A model generated the notes under the pieces. It did no database searches and was not told the origin of the DNA. It was given only the letters and a program-made list of their open reading frames with translations. This document shows positions 36,347 through 49,072 of a DNA stretch of 64,000 bases, piece by piece (the stretch's first letter is position 1; every line of letters starts with the position of its first letter). The stretch is from Taiwanofungus camphoratus. Lineage: Eukaryota > Basidiomycota > Agaricomycetes > Polyporales > Taiwanofungaceae. Where the stretch lies: NCBI GenBank assembly GCA_003999685.1, contig CP021224.1:2294001-2358000 (forward strand), written 5' to 3'. The position numbers and the translations under genes were made by a program.

Positions 36347-39300
36347 TCATTCGCGAGCGACCCAATCAGTGCTTCGAGAGACCAGCTCGATGGAATTATC
36401 AATTGTCCAGAACAATCGTTCAATAGCGCTTCGGCCGCTCCAACTCTTTTGGTCACGAAGAACCATTGCCTGTGAGAAAGCTAAGTATCAGCGCTCGTGA
36501 AGTAAGGAATAAATATAGGTAATGCACCTGCTGGGCACCGAAGTTACGCTGATCATGCGCAAATATATCGACATTATCCTCCAGCGCCTCCGACAGCACC
36601 TGCATATCTTGTAATATTGATTGAATTGCACGCATTGCTGACAGCGTAAGGAGCTCCTTGCGATTCCTTGCTTGACCCTCTCTAGCTGAGGGTGGCACAG
36701 ATTGCGTGATGTTCTGCAATACAGTGTGTAGAATGCGTCTCGTTTCACCGAGAAGTTTCTGTGCTTGTGGCATGTTCTTTCTCGACACCAACACAAGTGC
36801 ACGAGTTATCATGTCCGAAGCGAGTAGCTCCATCCTTCGACGTACGATGACAGGGTCGGAACCGTTCGCCGCTGGTGTGCGCGGACGACTGCCAGTATTC
36901 GGCAGTAGTGTGACTGTAAGAAGAACGGGGTGGGCGAGACGCGAGACGTGCTTTGTTGCTGCGGGGTCAAAGAACGATCCATCGACCTCAAATACCGGTA
37001 CTTCGTCAATCATACGGTCCATCATTCCGTCCGCAAGATCGGGAAGATCACCAATTGACAACGCATCCAAGCCAAAACGCTGATTAAACTGATCGGTGGC
37101 ATTCAATGGGCGATTGGGTTGACTAGACTGTTGTGGGGAGATTGGGCTGTGCACTACATCGCTGTTGTCCAACTCGAGCTCGACTAACATCTCCTTGCGC
37201 TCCCCATAACGCAACTCGCCAACTTCGACATCGACATCACGTCCGTCGGAGGACAAAATTGCCATCGGCCCGCCAGATATCTTGCGGATGCGGAAGCGCT
37301 GCCCGTCAACAATCTTCATGTGCAACTTCATATGGAGCAGTCCAATAGACATCATGCCACCAATGCATCCGGCTAGGCAATCGCGCAGGTCGTACCAGTC
37401 CTTCACAAACGTATACGTACCACTGGTATGGTTTGACATCAGCCATAGTGAGGCAGGATCATGTGAGCGGCCGTAGCCGAACGAGTGGATGGGAACATTG
37501 GCAGCTTCTGTGCGTGCGAGCACAAGATCCATCTGTGCACGTCGAGTAGTATCGGATGCGTCGCTGACAAGAACCATGCCCGTTACTGGATTGCGAGACT
37601 TGCGTTGCAGGACAACATCAAGGCCTGATAGACTAATTGAGTGTCTCTGAGGAATGGTTGTAGAATGAAACATACCATGATTGACTGCCGTGACGACATC
37701 CGTCTTATCGTCCTGGGTGGCCCTTACCAAGAACTCGTCCTCAAATGGGCCATCATCATCCCTCCGTCCGATCTCGTCCACAAACTTCTTGAGTCGTGTA
37801 CGGCTTTGCGGCCGTCCAACACACAAGAACGGCGTTTTCCGCACCTTGCCGCCAATGCCAACCTCAAATGTGACAAGGCTCAAGCGGTCTTTCATACCAA
37901 GCGATGCGATCATGAAATCCAAGGAGGCCCTGATAACGCGCAGCTTGAGCGCGGCCGTACTTGGGGTAGCACTGGGAGAGGGGATGGAGATGACAAGGAT
38001 AAGGTCGAGCGGCGGGTGTGGTAGAGGAGTAAGCGAATTTGAAGGGCCTGCAGACATGTGCGGTGCGATGAGCGGCGTCGGCGAACTATACCTGCTCAGC
38101 TCGTCGTCCTCCTCGAGCGTGCTCAGTTTATGCTGTAGGCCGCGAGCAGGGCCCGTGGAGCCCGAACCGTACGACGTATGCGACGAGATCGTCGAACGTG
38201 AGGAACCATTGAGCAAGAGGCTATCCGCAGTGCTCACCGTGGCGGACGTCGCTGTGCTTCCGCTAAGCATGCGCATCGCCTTCTGGCTCCCGCCAAACTC
38301 CTCTTGGAGGATGCGCGCGGCCTTCGCACTCCCGCCAAACTCCTCGAGCTCAGGAGCGCTCTCGCGCGCCGCCGTGCTTTGCTGCTGATACACGGCGACG
38401 AGGCTCTGAATGTGTGCGCGCCATGTTTCAAGCGACGAGCGCTCGCGGAAAATCAGGATGAACGAATCGAGGCGCTCGTCCTCCATGTCGATTGTGAGGC
38501 TCAGCTCGCCGGAGACGCTTGTGTCTGTGACATGTTTGATGTGTCGGATGTAGATGCGGCCCTTCAGCCTAAGCACCCCCTTCTGTGCTGCAGGCCCCTG
38601 CGGGCCGTCGCGCGCATCTCCAAACGCAGACGCCGCACCCGACGCGGACGAGAGGAGGCGCCCGAGGGTACGCTTTTTCTCCTCGACGACGCAGATGATC
38701 GCCTCGCGGAAGAGGTAAACGAAGAACTCGCGCACCATGGCGTCACGCCTGACAGAGAGTAGGTCGTACATCTGCAGCGGCCCGAGCCCCGAAAGCGGGT
38801 GTCCCTTCCAGTCAATGATCCGGTTCCGCAGGTCCTCTGTGATTGCGCTGAAGGGCGAGTCCTCGTTGTCCGCCGATTGTAGCGGTAGCTCCTCGGACTC
38901 TTGAGGCGGAGATCCATAGTGTTCCTGCGAGGATACAGGTGACATCGTGAGTGACCGCAGCCCTGACGCGTGCTCGGGCTTCGGTTGATATGGTTGTGAT
39001 TGCTGGTGCTGGTATGGTTGCTGATGCTGGTATGGTTGCTGAAGCTGATACAGTTGCTGATGCGGGGGTGACATTGCATGATCGGGATGGGGACTTGAGC
39101 GCGCTGACTGGCTGCTATTCTGCATGAGCATGACCGCTCCGGGGACGTGAGTGTTCAACCGCTTGCCCGGCAGCTCGACGACGACGATGCACGTCAGTGG
39201 CTGACTCGCCTCTGATGTGCGTGTCAGCGACGAGAACTCTGATCGCACCTGAATTGACGGCGCGACGATATAGTGCGACTGATCCTGCGACCCCCCTGGC

Positions 39301-40382
39301 TTGAGCGAGCTCCCATGTTCAACGGGATCGTCTTCTGTCGGATCGTACGGCTTGGCAGTCACGTGGCTTGCGCGCCCGTTGAGCGACCGCAGCGAAGACG
39401 GCGTGTCTCGCCCCGGGTACATCGACGGGCCACCGGGGTCGCCCATCCCCGTCAGCGCGGCTAGCTCTGCGACACGGTCAGGACATCAGTTCGGCGGCGC
39501 GGCATCGCGACGACATGTTCAGGTCACTCACTGTTCGATTTCCCGCCGTCCCCGTCTCCCACCTTCATCGGCCGTCTGCACACGCCGCAGACGCCCAGAT
39601 TTGTTTTTCGGACAACCGCTCCAGCGCGCGACGGTCCCGGCGGTGGACCGTATACGGCCGTGAAGCATGCCTGCAAAGACGTCAGCACCAAATATACATC
39701 TTCCACTCCGACGTCGAACAGGTCGTGCGAGGAAACGTGCCCGCGCTGCGCTGTTCACCCAGCCAGAGAGCAGCGCGCTTAACTGCACCACATCGTCGCA
39801 CACCTCCCCATTCAAACGAATGGCGCGCGAGTCACCAGGATGTGGATGGGCAGGCAGCGCATCTCGTTCTCGTCGAAGAATCGCAACCACCACACTCACC
39901 TCATGCAGTGCATGTCCACACTCTGGCACGATGTGTGGTTTCTCTCCAGGCAGTCTGAAGCTGAAGCTCAGAGGCTCCAGGCAGACGGGACACTCGTCCT
40001 CGTCTTCCGTGGCGTCGTGGCTGGAGACAACTGGCAGAGGCGCTGCGACCATGGCAGCGAAGGGGTGTAATTGGCGAGATGAATTCAACTCTGATTGGGA
40101 AGAGTACGGTGGGGGGTTGATGGACGAGGACCCCGAGTACGAGGAGTGGAGAGAGTTGGTAGACGGGGCGCGACCAGGGGCGCGGTGAAAGACAGAACGG
40201 AAAGAGGCAGTGAGCGAAGACGGTTTAGGCACCAAAGATCGAGAGGAAGGACTGGGAGAAGAACTTTGAGGAAGTTGATGAACGTGATAGCTCACGGTCT
40301 GATGCTGATGAGGACGAGGCGGTGGAATATTTGCTATGCTCTGATTCTTCGGAATCCGTTTAGACGGATGATCAGCCTTCAT
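36347..40382 (-). CDS. RING - PH-like - von Willebrand A domain protein
   Basis: Five exons (40382-39900, 39670-39532, 39466-37676, 37624-36528, 36469-36347) give 1,210 residues. Seen: a Ser/Pro-rich N-terminus; a RING-H2 finger with CPVC, CGHALHEAC and CGVC, the last pair encoded by exon 2; a Q/P/Y-rich spacer with QPYQHQ repeats; a region from MYDLLSVRRDAMVREFFVYLF to SSLETWRAHIQSLVA that reads like a PH domain; and a vWA domain, LDLILVISIPSPSATPS through GMVLVSDASDTTRR to PIHSFGYGRSHDPASLWLMS. A C-terminal helical region follows. RING plus vWA suggests a ubiquitin ligase that binds partners through vWA, and the PH-like part suggests membrane contact; this is inference. No yeast gene name can be given safely. 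Confidence 0.85.
38975..39065 (-). repeat. Coding repeat for Gln/Pro/Tyr units
   Basis: Short imperfect tandem units inside exon 3 of the RING-vWA gene, encoding repeated QQPYQHQ-like heptamers. The length keeps the frame, so it probably varies between strains without breaking the gene. Confidence 0.7.
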
Positions 40383-42081
40383 GCGCACGCCAGGGGATTG
40401 TTTTTCGTGGTCGATGTTCGAGAGAAAAAGGGTCGAGACGGGGGTAATGAGAAAACACTGGCAACCTCTGACTTCGCTAAGTACAAGCGATCTGGCCACA
40501 GCGATCTGGCCACTGATACTCCGCCACAAATTTGTGGCTGTACATACAGCTCAAGTAGATCACTACTTGTCTGTATACTGGAAAACAGACGTTATAAGGA
40601 GACTGCACACCAATCCTACTGAGAATGAGTTCACGTTACAAGTCCCACACACCAGTTGCGGGAATGCACCCGTGATAGACGAATGGACCGCTCCACTGTC
40701 CGTGGCAGAACCTTTTATTCATATCCCGACTTAGCCTCATCGGCTGCAGCAAACCTTAAAACCCAGATATTGAAAATTGTCGCTAAGCCTTTCGGATTCC
40801 GAAATTCATCAGCTGGTCTTGAACTATTGGCACTTCGGTGCCGGTTGTGCCAGAGAATTCAACGGCATCTCGACCCACGGCCGCCATGCTGAGTGTCTGC
40901 AATAATCATTGCCCTACCGAAGCGCGCTCTAGCCTTTTCTTACGTACTCTAAATGCGTATAGCTAGAGCTTAGCTTCCACTAGGAATTCTGGACACAGCG
41001 GAATTCTCTCTTCTGGGCCGCAGAATTCTGCCAGGAAAGCAAAAACTATACGCATCGGAACGCCAAGTATCTGCCGGCGGCCTTGAGGGCATATACCATG
41101 TACATCAGCCCATACTTAGCATGCTGAACAGTGTGATCGTATGGTAAGACAGAACTGAGCTCTCTTCGCATCATTTACTGATACAGGAACCTGATACAGC
41201 TGTCATTGGCCTTGAGACGCTTTACCTCCCTTACCCTCGTAAAGGCTCCGCTGATCGTCTTCTAGCTCTACGAAAGCTCGTAAGGTGAGAGATGTCTATT
41301 TCTGAATCCTTAGCAATAATTACAGTATGCATCAGGTTTGCATCTAATCGGGACGCAATTTTTTCAGTTGCTCCTGGGCTTGCCTCAAGTCGTGCGAACT
41401 GTCTGGGACGCGTCACATAATCCTGATCTCAGTAGTGTTGATATCAAACGAAGAGCACCGCTTGAACTCTGAAGGACATTATCGCATCTTCTTTGCTTCG
41501 CTTTAGGTGCTCACTGCCCCGTTCATAGTCCACCATACGACGAGGACCTCTCAGGGTGTAAGCATTTTCAGCGCACGTTGCTCGTTTGTTACCGTACTAT
41601 CTCGTTGCACTTTCTCATCCTCGATGACTACACGGCTACACGACTACCCACGGCGCAGTAAGACTCGAAATTCATCACGTCAAATGATTGCCGGCCCGTC
41701 AATAAGGTACGCATGCGGCTTTCCGCAGTGTTGTTCTCGGTGCATCTGTGATTCAACTCCCGTGAATCGAGTTGTGGCGTCGTGGTGGCTCGACTGCCGC
41801 TTTTCAGTCTCGTCAACTCATTCATCACTAGAATTCCTCTTTGGGCAACTGTTCGTTCCTTTCACGAACCAGGGATGCTGATTATCCATCACACAACTTC
41901 GCGGTTATCGGTGTCATGTGTGGTATGAGCTACTGATATATGTCGAATTTACACAATATAGCCGTCACGCTCGTTGCTGGCGATGACTCTGCGACATTAT
42001 GTGTGCTGTTTTTGACTTAAAGCATACTTTCCATTCGCTGTTTTGATGTTATGACCACCTGATCTCCTGAAGGTAACGGAT
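40383..42081. other. Intergenic stretch
   Basis: About 1.7 kb. Short frames on both strands lack family motifs. A 14-bp direct duplication (GCGATCTGGCCACA type) occurs near 40488-40515, and three GAATTCT words cluster at about 40983-41034. Nothing here supports a gene. Confidence 0.45.
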
Positions 42082-43191
42082 ATGTCACCTATTCCTCTCA
42101 CTAACTTCCCCCCCGCGCCCAACGATGATCCCGAGGCGTTTTTAGACAGGCAGGTTGTATGAATACAATAATTGCTCGTTGGCATTCGAGCAAAGTAAGT
42201 CTCCTTGTTCAGATATCAAGCTACGGCGGTATATAGAATCGGACTTGGCAGATGGACATCAGGGTTGTGCGGCGTCCGCGGGTGTCTGCATACAATCAAG
42301 TAAGTTGTGTATGGACTGCATGCAAGGTATGGTGTTACTGACCTGAGCACGACCTAGTGTGTCTTGCTTACTTGAAAGAATATGCCCCTTCATGAGAGTC
42401 TAACATATTTAAAGCTCAAGCTAGTTGCAATGTGCTATCTTCAAGGTTGGTTCTCCTTTGCAGATATCTTCCAGTTACAATATTTCACCTGTATCCGACC
42501 AAGCTGCGGCGGCAGGATCATAGTCTGTGCTTTTCGAGCGACTCGCGATCAGAAGCGTTGCGTTTACTATGGGATTGTCGTAATCTATTCCAGGACCTTG
42601 GTGAAAAGTGTAAGCAGTTCAAATGCTCAAAGGGCTGTATACTCACCATGGATCCTGGGACAGATGCTCGGGCGGTCATCACGTACGCTACAAAATTCAA
42701 GGAGAACGAGCATCCTATAGACTTTCTGAAGCATGTTGCTTTGGCCCTCCATTTTTCTGCAGCTTTGCATCCTCCAGACTACCAGCATATTCGAAGTGAA
42801 CTGCTAGCAATGATTGGTCTTCTGCAGAAGGCTCTCAATCCTCCCGACACCTTGTTGCCTTTCTTTCTGTCAGGGTCATCTGCCTTGTCAGTTCTCTTAT
42901 CGAGTCTGCTCAAGATAGCAAAAAGGCACAAGGATATGATGATTGTAGACACTGCCCTCGTGCACGGTCTAAAAAAGAGGCATATAACTCATAAGTCTTC
43001 CATGAATGATTGGTCCCTTCAGTTTCACCAAGACTGAACTTGCTACCATCGATCGATGCCTACAGGAACTCCATGCCCTGCTCGACAGTTTTCCCATACT
43101 ATGTAGTTGCACTCATTCTTCCGCAATCAGCACCCCGGCCGCCTCAGACGGTAGTGTAGATGGTAAAGCAGATGAGCAGGCTGGAGCATAG
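42082..43191 (+). CDS. Hypothetical multi-exon gene (uncertain)
   Basis: Not recognised. A plausible first exon starts at 42082 (MSPIPLTNFPPAPNDDPEAF). Downstream, a protein-like frame runs about 42530-42900 (LRLLWDCRNLFQDLGEKCKQF, then FKENEHPIDFLKHVALALHF and LLAMIGLLQKALNPPDTLLPF) and a last frame 43018-43191 follows a good acceptor (TTCAG) and ends in SVDGKADEQAGA. The pieces look helical and coding, but no set of introns joined all of them in phase by eye, so it may be a real gene with odd splicing or a decayed one. Coordinates are approximate. Confidence 0.35.
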
Positions 43192-44324
43192 CAACAGTCC
43201 ACAATACTTCCCCTTGAAGACCAAGTTCGACGGGTGATTTCACACTGACGTTGGGTTTTGGATTATTTTTTTTCTGCCTCAATGCGCCATGGAATACATA
43301 TTTACAGCTTCACTGGTTATATTTGTGAGTAATACTGATGGTCTTTCGTGAATGCGTCGTGTTGTAGACAATGCTCTGCCACTTGTGCAATCGTTCACTT
43401 TCTTTTCCGTGCTCATTGAAGTCATTTTACATCTAAGTGTGATCATGTCTTCAATCCGATACAGCAGTCTGTCTTTGAGTGTTTTAATTATATCCTTCTT
43501 CAATTCAAGTATGGTAGAAAATTTAAACATTTCTATACCAATAGCGGTTGGAAGATAAAGAACTCGCCTTTCCCGAAGCTTGCCCTGCACGGTGACGTTG
43601 TACGTGGGCATGGAAGATCCATGACTTTCCCATAAGTAAGGTACACATACCAGTCGGTGCCTTAGATAGACAACGCACAACACTATCGCTTCCGCGTCAC
43701 AAATGAAAATATGAGAATTAGACGACGAGGTGGATGATATTGCATGGGTCTAATCGACACGGTGCGCCTAATGATCGTGGCGGTGAACAATTGGATTGCA
43801 GACAGTATGAGCGCTCAACGACCGTGCATCTACTTAAGTCAGCCGGGATTCCGTACCAAAGTGTCGCGCCTCAAAGCCTTGACGATAATGCTGGCTTTCG
43901 TCGAAATATTGTGTTTTGGGCACAATGCTCTGATACAGCTATGATCTGTAAGGCACCTTCATTGGAATACTACGCACGACGATTGAAATTAACGGAACTG
44001 AGCGGCTGACTTGTAATACGTGGGACAGCTCACATAACAGCACACATCTTGTTTTGACCGCAGCCTTCCTCGCACGTAAGTCGACTTCAAACAGGTTTCA
44101 TAGATGACGTGCGCCGGAACGAAACTGCTTCAAAGATGTGGCCATGCTTTTCCACAGACTTGACGTCTCATTTATCCTAGGGTGCCCGCGAAACACCAAG
44201 TACAGCAGTTGTGTTTTGTGGGTATCTAAGCAGACTAAGACAAGACCAGAGTCAGATCCAGCGAAGCGCACTGCCCTGAGTAATGAGATACAGACCAGGG
44301 TATCATAGACCACGGGTGCAAAAC
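43192..44324. other. Intergenic stretch
   Basis: Contains a 134-codon minus-strand frame (43279-43683) with a lysine-rich, possibly helical centre and no known motif, and short plus-strand frames. None has splice or family support. A gene cannot be excluded. Confidence 0.4.
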
Positions 44325-45220
44325 CTATTCATACCCTAATCTTTGTCGTTCATCTCGATCCCGTTCAAGTCTTCCCATCTGGTCCTCCGCTTCGCGAATC
44401 TCCTCATCCCAAGCCACGAACAGCTCTGAGAGAGTATCGACGCGTGTAGCGTAGCGATCCATAAGCGCAGCTACGCGCTTCTCCAGAGCGGCCGCCTTCT
44501 CGAGATCCTCTTCATGTGCTTGCACCAGGGCGTCCAGTCGAGGTTGCAATGCCTGGTAGTCTGCAAGCTTACCAGCGCCTGTCACACCTTTATCCTCCAG
44601 GGTGCTGATCTCACGCAAGTCGCGCTCCGCAGCACGAATGTCAGGCTCCATTTCGGCCAGGAAGGCCTCGAGCTCACTCGGTGACATATTCTCGTAAGTT
44701 GGTGGCGCAGAGAGAACAGTACTTGAAAGTGCGAAAGACGGTGTGAGGAACTGCGCGTGTTGCTCATCTGCGAACATGGAAATTCTCGATCATCGAACAG
44801 TACGAGACACAGACGAGACCTCGTACAGTGATCCATAAACTTTCTGAGACCTTCATTGCTCTGCACTACACTGTCAAGCTTCCGCTGCAGCTCCTCGGCA
44901 CGACGCGTCAGAGTGTCGCCGGACTTCAGCTCTGGCCCTTTCGGACGGTCTTTGCGCTCATGACCGTCTGATCGGGAACCATAAAGCAACGTCTCCAGCC
45001 ACCTCAGCCGCAAATCGAGTGAGAGCTCCGGGGGTACCGTAGGCCGGGTAACATTTGGCCTTGTCTCTTTCGGAATGTCAAAGTCAAGGTCGTGAAAGCT
45101 ACTCATCATGGAAGAGGGAGACAGATGAGGTGGTGGCGAAGACGGAGGTGTTGAAGATGATAGCAATCGCTGCCGCCGCTGCACGTCACCCAAGAACACA
45201 CTTCCAATATGTGTAGTCAT
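44325..45220 (-). CDS. Dynactin p24-like subunit (DCTN3 family)
   Basis: Likely component of the dynactin shoulder, which links dynein to cargo. Two exons (45220-44827, 44767-44325) give 278 residues. The protein is mostly coiled coil after a Ser/Pro-rich start. The block DLRLRWLETLLYG corresponds to the LERWVYG start of animal p24, and SELFVAWDEEIREAEDQ near the end matches the SKQFVQWDE block. The middle has the FLTPSF and alpha-helical heptads in the expected order. Length is about 90 residues above animal p24 because of the N-terminal extension. Similarity is by motif order only, so another coiled-coil protein remains possible. Confidence 0.68.
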
Positions 45221-45700
45221 TCGATTCTGGTTGTGAAGGAACCGTTAGATATGAAGTAGACCACGCTTCTAACTCACAAGCTATTCACACGTATGTAAAA
45301 AATAACAATGTCAGGGAGAACGAGTTCTCCACCTCTGGATGCCACCTTTGAAACGAGTCAAGTAGCCAGTACGGTAGAGATGAGCACACCCTGTTGGCCC
45401 TGTCTGGGCAGTTGGGCAGGAGTTTGGACCTGAAAGTTGAAACCGGCGTTCGTGAGAATGACATACCCAATTTGGTAACTCATTCTTATGTGATGGCTTG
45501 GGCGCTCATTTCATAGACGCCCGCAAGCATAGGCAGCAATTGCTCACCTCATCGTCCGAGTCTGTCAGCGCAGGCGCTTTTGTCGAAACTCCCGACGGTG
45601 ACATTCATCTACTATCCACAACCATACTAGCCCCAGTCGTATGGTATTTATCGCATTCGACGTGTGATCAGCTCACATCGATTGTTTTCTCGTATCCATC
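45221..45700. promoter_or_regulatory. Divergent promoter region, dynactin-like and copper ATPase genes
   Basis: A 480-bp gap between opposite-facing starts. I searched by eye for copper-response words of the yeast Mac1/Cuf1 type and found no convincing cluster. Confidence 0.4.
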
Positions 45701-48700
45701 ATGTCCGGGTTTTCTGCTGCTTTCACTAATCTATTGGGCACCTCTTCGATCGCTGCTTCTACTGGGAAACTGGAACTTCCTTTGTCAATTAATGAGCCTC
45801 TAGGGGAAGGAAAGGGGCCATCGTCGGAGAAATGCGAGTTGAGGATAGAGGGGATGACCTGTGGGTCATGCGTAGAGGTGGGGAACCCAATAATGGTATA
45901 GGAAGAATGTCCACTGAAAGTAAAAGCAGTCGATAGAAGGCATGCTCAGATCTCAACCTGGTATACACTCTGTGAAGGTTGCTCTGTTGGCAGAGCGAGG
46001 TGTTGTAGAGTACGACCCCGATGTATGGAATCCGGACAAGATCATGAATGTGCGTGCCGCCTTATGAATTGGTATCCGATTCACCACTGATAGAGTCACA
46101 GGAAATATCTGACATAGGGTTTGATGCGACGCTCATACCCTCTTCGCGCTCTGATGCCGTCACGCTACGTATCTACGGCATGACATGCTCCTCCTGCACT
46201 TCTACTGTTGAGACCGAGCTGAGCGCAATGCCTGGGATCAATAGTGTGGCAGTTTCTTTGGCTACAGAGACGTGTAAGGTTGAGTTCGACCGCTCACTTA
46301 TTGGTCCCCGTGAAATGGTGGAACGAATCGAGGAGATGGGTTTCGATGCTATGCTCTCAGACCAGGAGGATGCAACACAGTTACGCTCTCTCACTCGGAC
46401 AAAGGAGATTCAGGAATGGCGACAACGATTCCAATGGAGTCTCGGATTTGCATTGCCTGTGTTTTTCATTAGTATGATTGCGCCGCATATACCTGTCATC
46501 TCCCGAATAGTGGATCTCCGACTGGTCCCTGGTTTGTATTTTGGTGACCTGTTGGTGCTGTTCATAACCACGCCTGCACAATTCTGGATCGGGGAGAGAT
46601 TCTACCGGAACGCTTACAAGTCTCTCAAGCACGGAAGCGCCACAATGGACGTTCTCGTTATGCTAGGCACCTCAGCAGCGTATTTCTATTCATTCGGTGC
46701 GATTATTTTTGCCATCTTCCAAGGCGATCCCGAATATCGTCCGTTCGTTTTCTTTGATACCAGCACAATGTTGATCATGTTCGTTTCTCTGGGTCGATAC
46801 CTCGAGAATCGAGCCAAGGGCCGGACCAGCGCCGCGCTCACAGACCTCATGGCGCTCGCTCCGTCGATGGCTACAATCTATACTGACGCGCCGGCATGCA
46901 CCGAGGAGAAGAAGATCCCGACCGAGCTGGTCCAGGTCGGAGACACCGTCAAGATTGTGCCAGGAGACAAGGTACCTGCAGACGGGACAGTTCTCAAGGG
47001 CTCGTCTACGGTGGACGAAAGCGCCGTGACAGGTGAACCCATGCCTATTATTAAACAAGCTGGAGACACTGTCATTGGAGGTACTGTGAACGGGCTTGGC
47101 ACATTCGACATGCTCGTGACGCGTGCAGGCAAGGATACCGCACTCGCCCAGATAGTCAAACTCGTTGAGGACGCGCAGACATCAAAGGCGCCTATCCAGG
47201 CGTTTGCGGACAGGGTCGCAGGATATTTCGTCCCCACTGTCATCGGTCTCGCTGTCATCACGTTCACCGCGTGGATGATTATTTCGCACGTTATCAGCGA
47301 CAGCGCGCTTCCCGCCATGTTCCGTTTGCATGGTGCAAGTAAACTCGCTGTGTGTCTGCAGCTGTGCATCTCTGTCGTCGTTGTAGCTTGCCCCTGCGCT
47401 TTGGGCCTGAGCACTCCTACTGCGATCATGGTAGGCACTGGAGTCGGCGCGAAGAACGGTATATTGATTAAGGGTGGAAGAGCGCTTGAAGCTAGTAGAT
47501 CAATCAAGCGAATCGTTTTGGACAAGACCGGCACAGTAACAGAGGGCAAGCTCACTGTTGTAGCCGCAGCATGGGCGGCTTCTGATGACTACAACGAACT
47601 GCAAGCACACGCTGACGGCGCAGCACAATCTCTCAGCGAAACCCCCCTTACTGTCAAGTGCTACGAGGGTCTCACTCGGGCTGATGTTGTCGCGATGGTT
47701 GCGGCAACCGAGGCACGTTCTGAGCACCCGCTGGCTAAAGCCGTTGCGGTCTACAGCAAAGACGTCCTAACTAACTCTCACATGGCCATTCCACAAATTA
47801 CGATTGATTCGTTTGAGAGCGTCACCGGCGAGGGCGTCAGAGCGACCGTAACACTGTCCGGATCGAAAAGCCGATACACTGTATACGTCGGGAACGCACG
47901 ATTCGTCACTCAATCCGATGACGCGCTCTTACCCTCTTCGTTGTTGACTTTCGATTCCCAAGAGGGATCCCAAGGCCTGACCACGATCTTTGTATCGACA
48001 TGCGTTTCCGGTTTGCGACCATCCCCGCTAGTTGCGATTGCCTTGTCAGACGCTCCAAGACGTTCTTCCGTGCACGCTATCAAGGCACTGCAGTCCATGG
48101 GCGTCGAAGTGAACATGATGACGGGTGATAGTAAGGTGACTGCTTTGGCAGTTGCGAAACAAGTTGGGATCAGCCCTAAGGGTGTGTGGGCAAACATGAG
48201 CCCCAAGGGCAAGGCAGCCGTTGTAACAGAGCTGATGGAGAAATATGGCGGTGTTGCTATGGTTTGTTCACTTATCCACAAAGAGAGTCTTTAATTTACT
48301 CACCGCTTACGGGCTGTAGGTCGGCGATGGTATTAACGATTCGCCTTCTCTTGTTGCCGCCTCCGTAGGAATCGCATTATCTTCGGGCACTACTGTCGCG
48401 ATCGAGGCAGCAGACATTGTCTTGATGCGGTCAGACCTCCTCGACGTTGTGGCAGCGCTTCATCTCTCCCGAGCCATATTTGCGACCATACGACGAAACC
48501 TGGTGTGGGCTTGCATCTATAATGTTCTTGGTATCCCTCTAGCGATGGGTCTCTTCCTCCCCTTCGGCCTGCATCTGCATCCGATGATGGCTGGCGCCGC
48601 GATGGCATTCTCATCCGTGAGCGTTGTCTCGAGCTCCCTGATGCTGAAGTGGTGGGTTCGTCCTGGGTCGAGTGTCATGCCTGGGGAAGTCATTGTGCAT

Positions 48701-48829
48701 GAGACGATGATGGACAGCCTCCGCCAGACTGTTGGCGATGCTTGGGAACACGTCAAGAGCGTTGTCCGTGGAAGAGGTCGACGGTCTGGATACAGCCAAC
48801 TTCCTGTCGAGATGAGCGAGAACGTGTAG
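45701..48829 (+). CDS. CCC2: Copper-transporting P1B-type ATPase
   Basis: Pumps Cu(I) from cytosol into the trans-Golgi lumen to load secreted cuproenzymes. Four exons (45701-45877, 45930-46049, 46102-48261, 48320-48829) give 988 residues. Two N-terminal metal-binding domains, with MTCGSC near residue 54 and MTCSSC near residue 128. Then transmembrane helices, TGE in VTGEPMP, the copper site CPC in [10 protein letters not shown], the phosphorylation site DKTGT, the SEHPLAKA nucleotide-binding HP, MMTGDS and GDGINDSP. The last helices end in a short polar tail. The intron positions in the N-terminus cut right after the first metal site. It is 28 kb from the nearer tyrosinase; mushroom tyrosinases are mainly cytosolic, so a direct link is not implied. 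Confidence 0.96.
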
Positions 48830-49072
48830 GGTGCAGTGGTGTGTGCCTGATGGATTCGCTGTCTGCTGAAGCTGGTTACATGCTAAGTCTTTCCATTTTT
48901 GGTGTTGAACTAGTTCGTCCGTTGTATCTCACATTAATGCTCTGTCGTCTGCTCGATATCTGTATTCTGATAGTAAGGTAATGTCCATTAATAAAGGCGC
49001 TCGAAGGAAGTGGCAGGACACGCTTGCTATGAAATCTAGCCAAATCTTCTGCGAGTTGCAGGTCATTCTCGG

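Noticed and set aside
36453-36530. The long open frame ending at 36453 as the true end of the RING-vWA protein
   Set aside because: A 58-bp intron at 36527-36470 leads to a conserved-looking end (SAIERLFWTIDNSIELV) with a stop at 36347.
45701-48829. A copper-supply cluster formed by the ATPase and the tyrosinases
   Set aside because: They are 28 kb or more apart with many unrelated genes between, and fungal tyrosinases of this type are mostly cytosolic. Proximity alone is weak.
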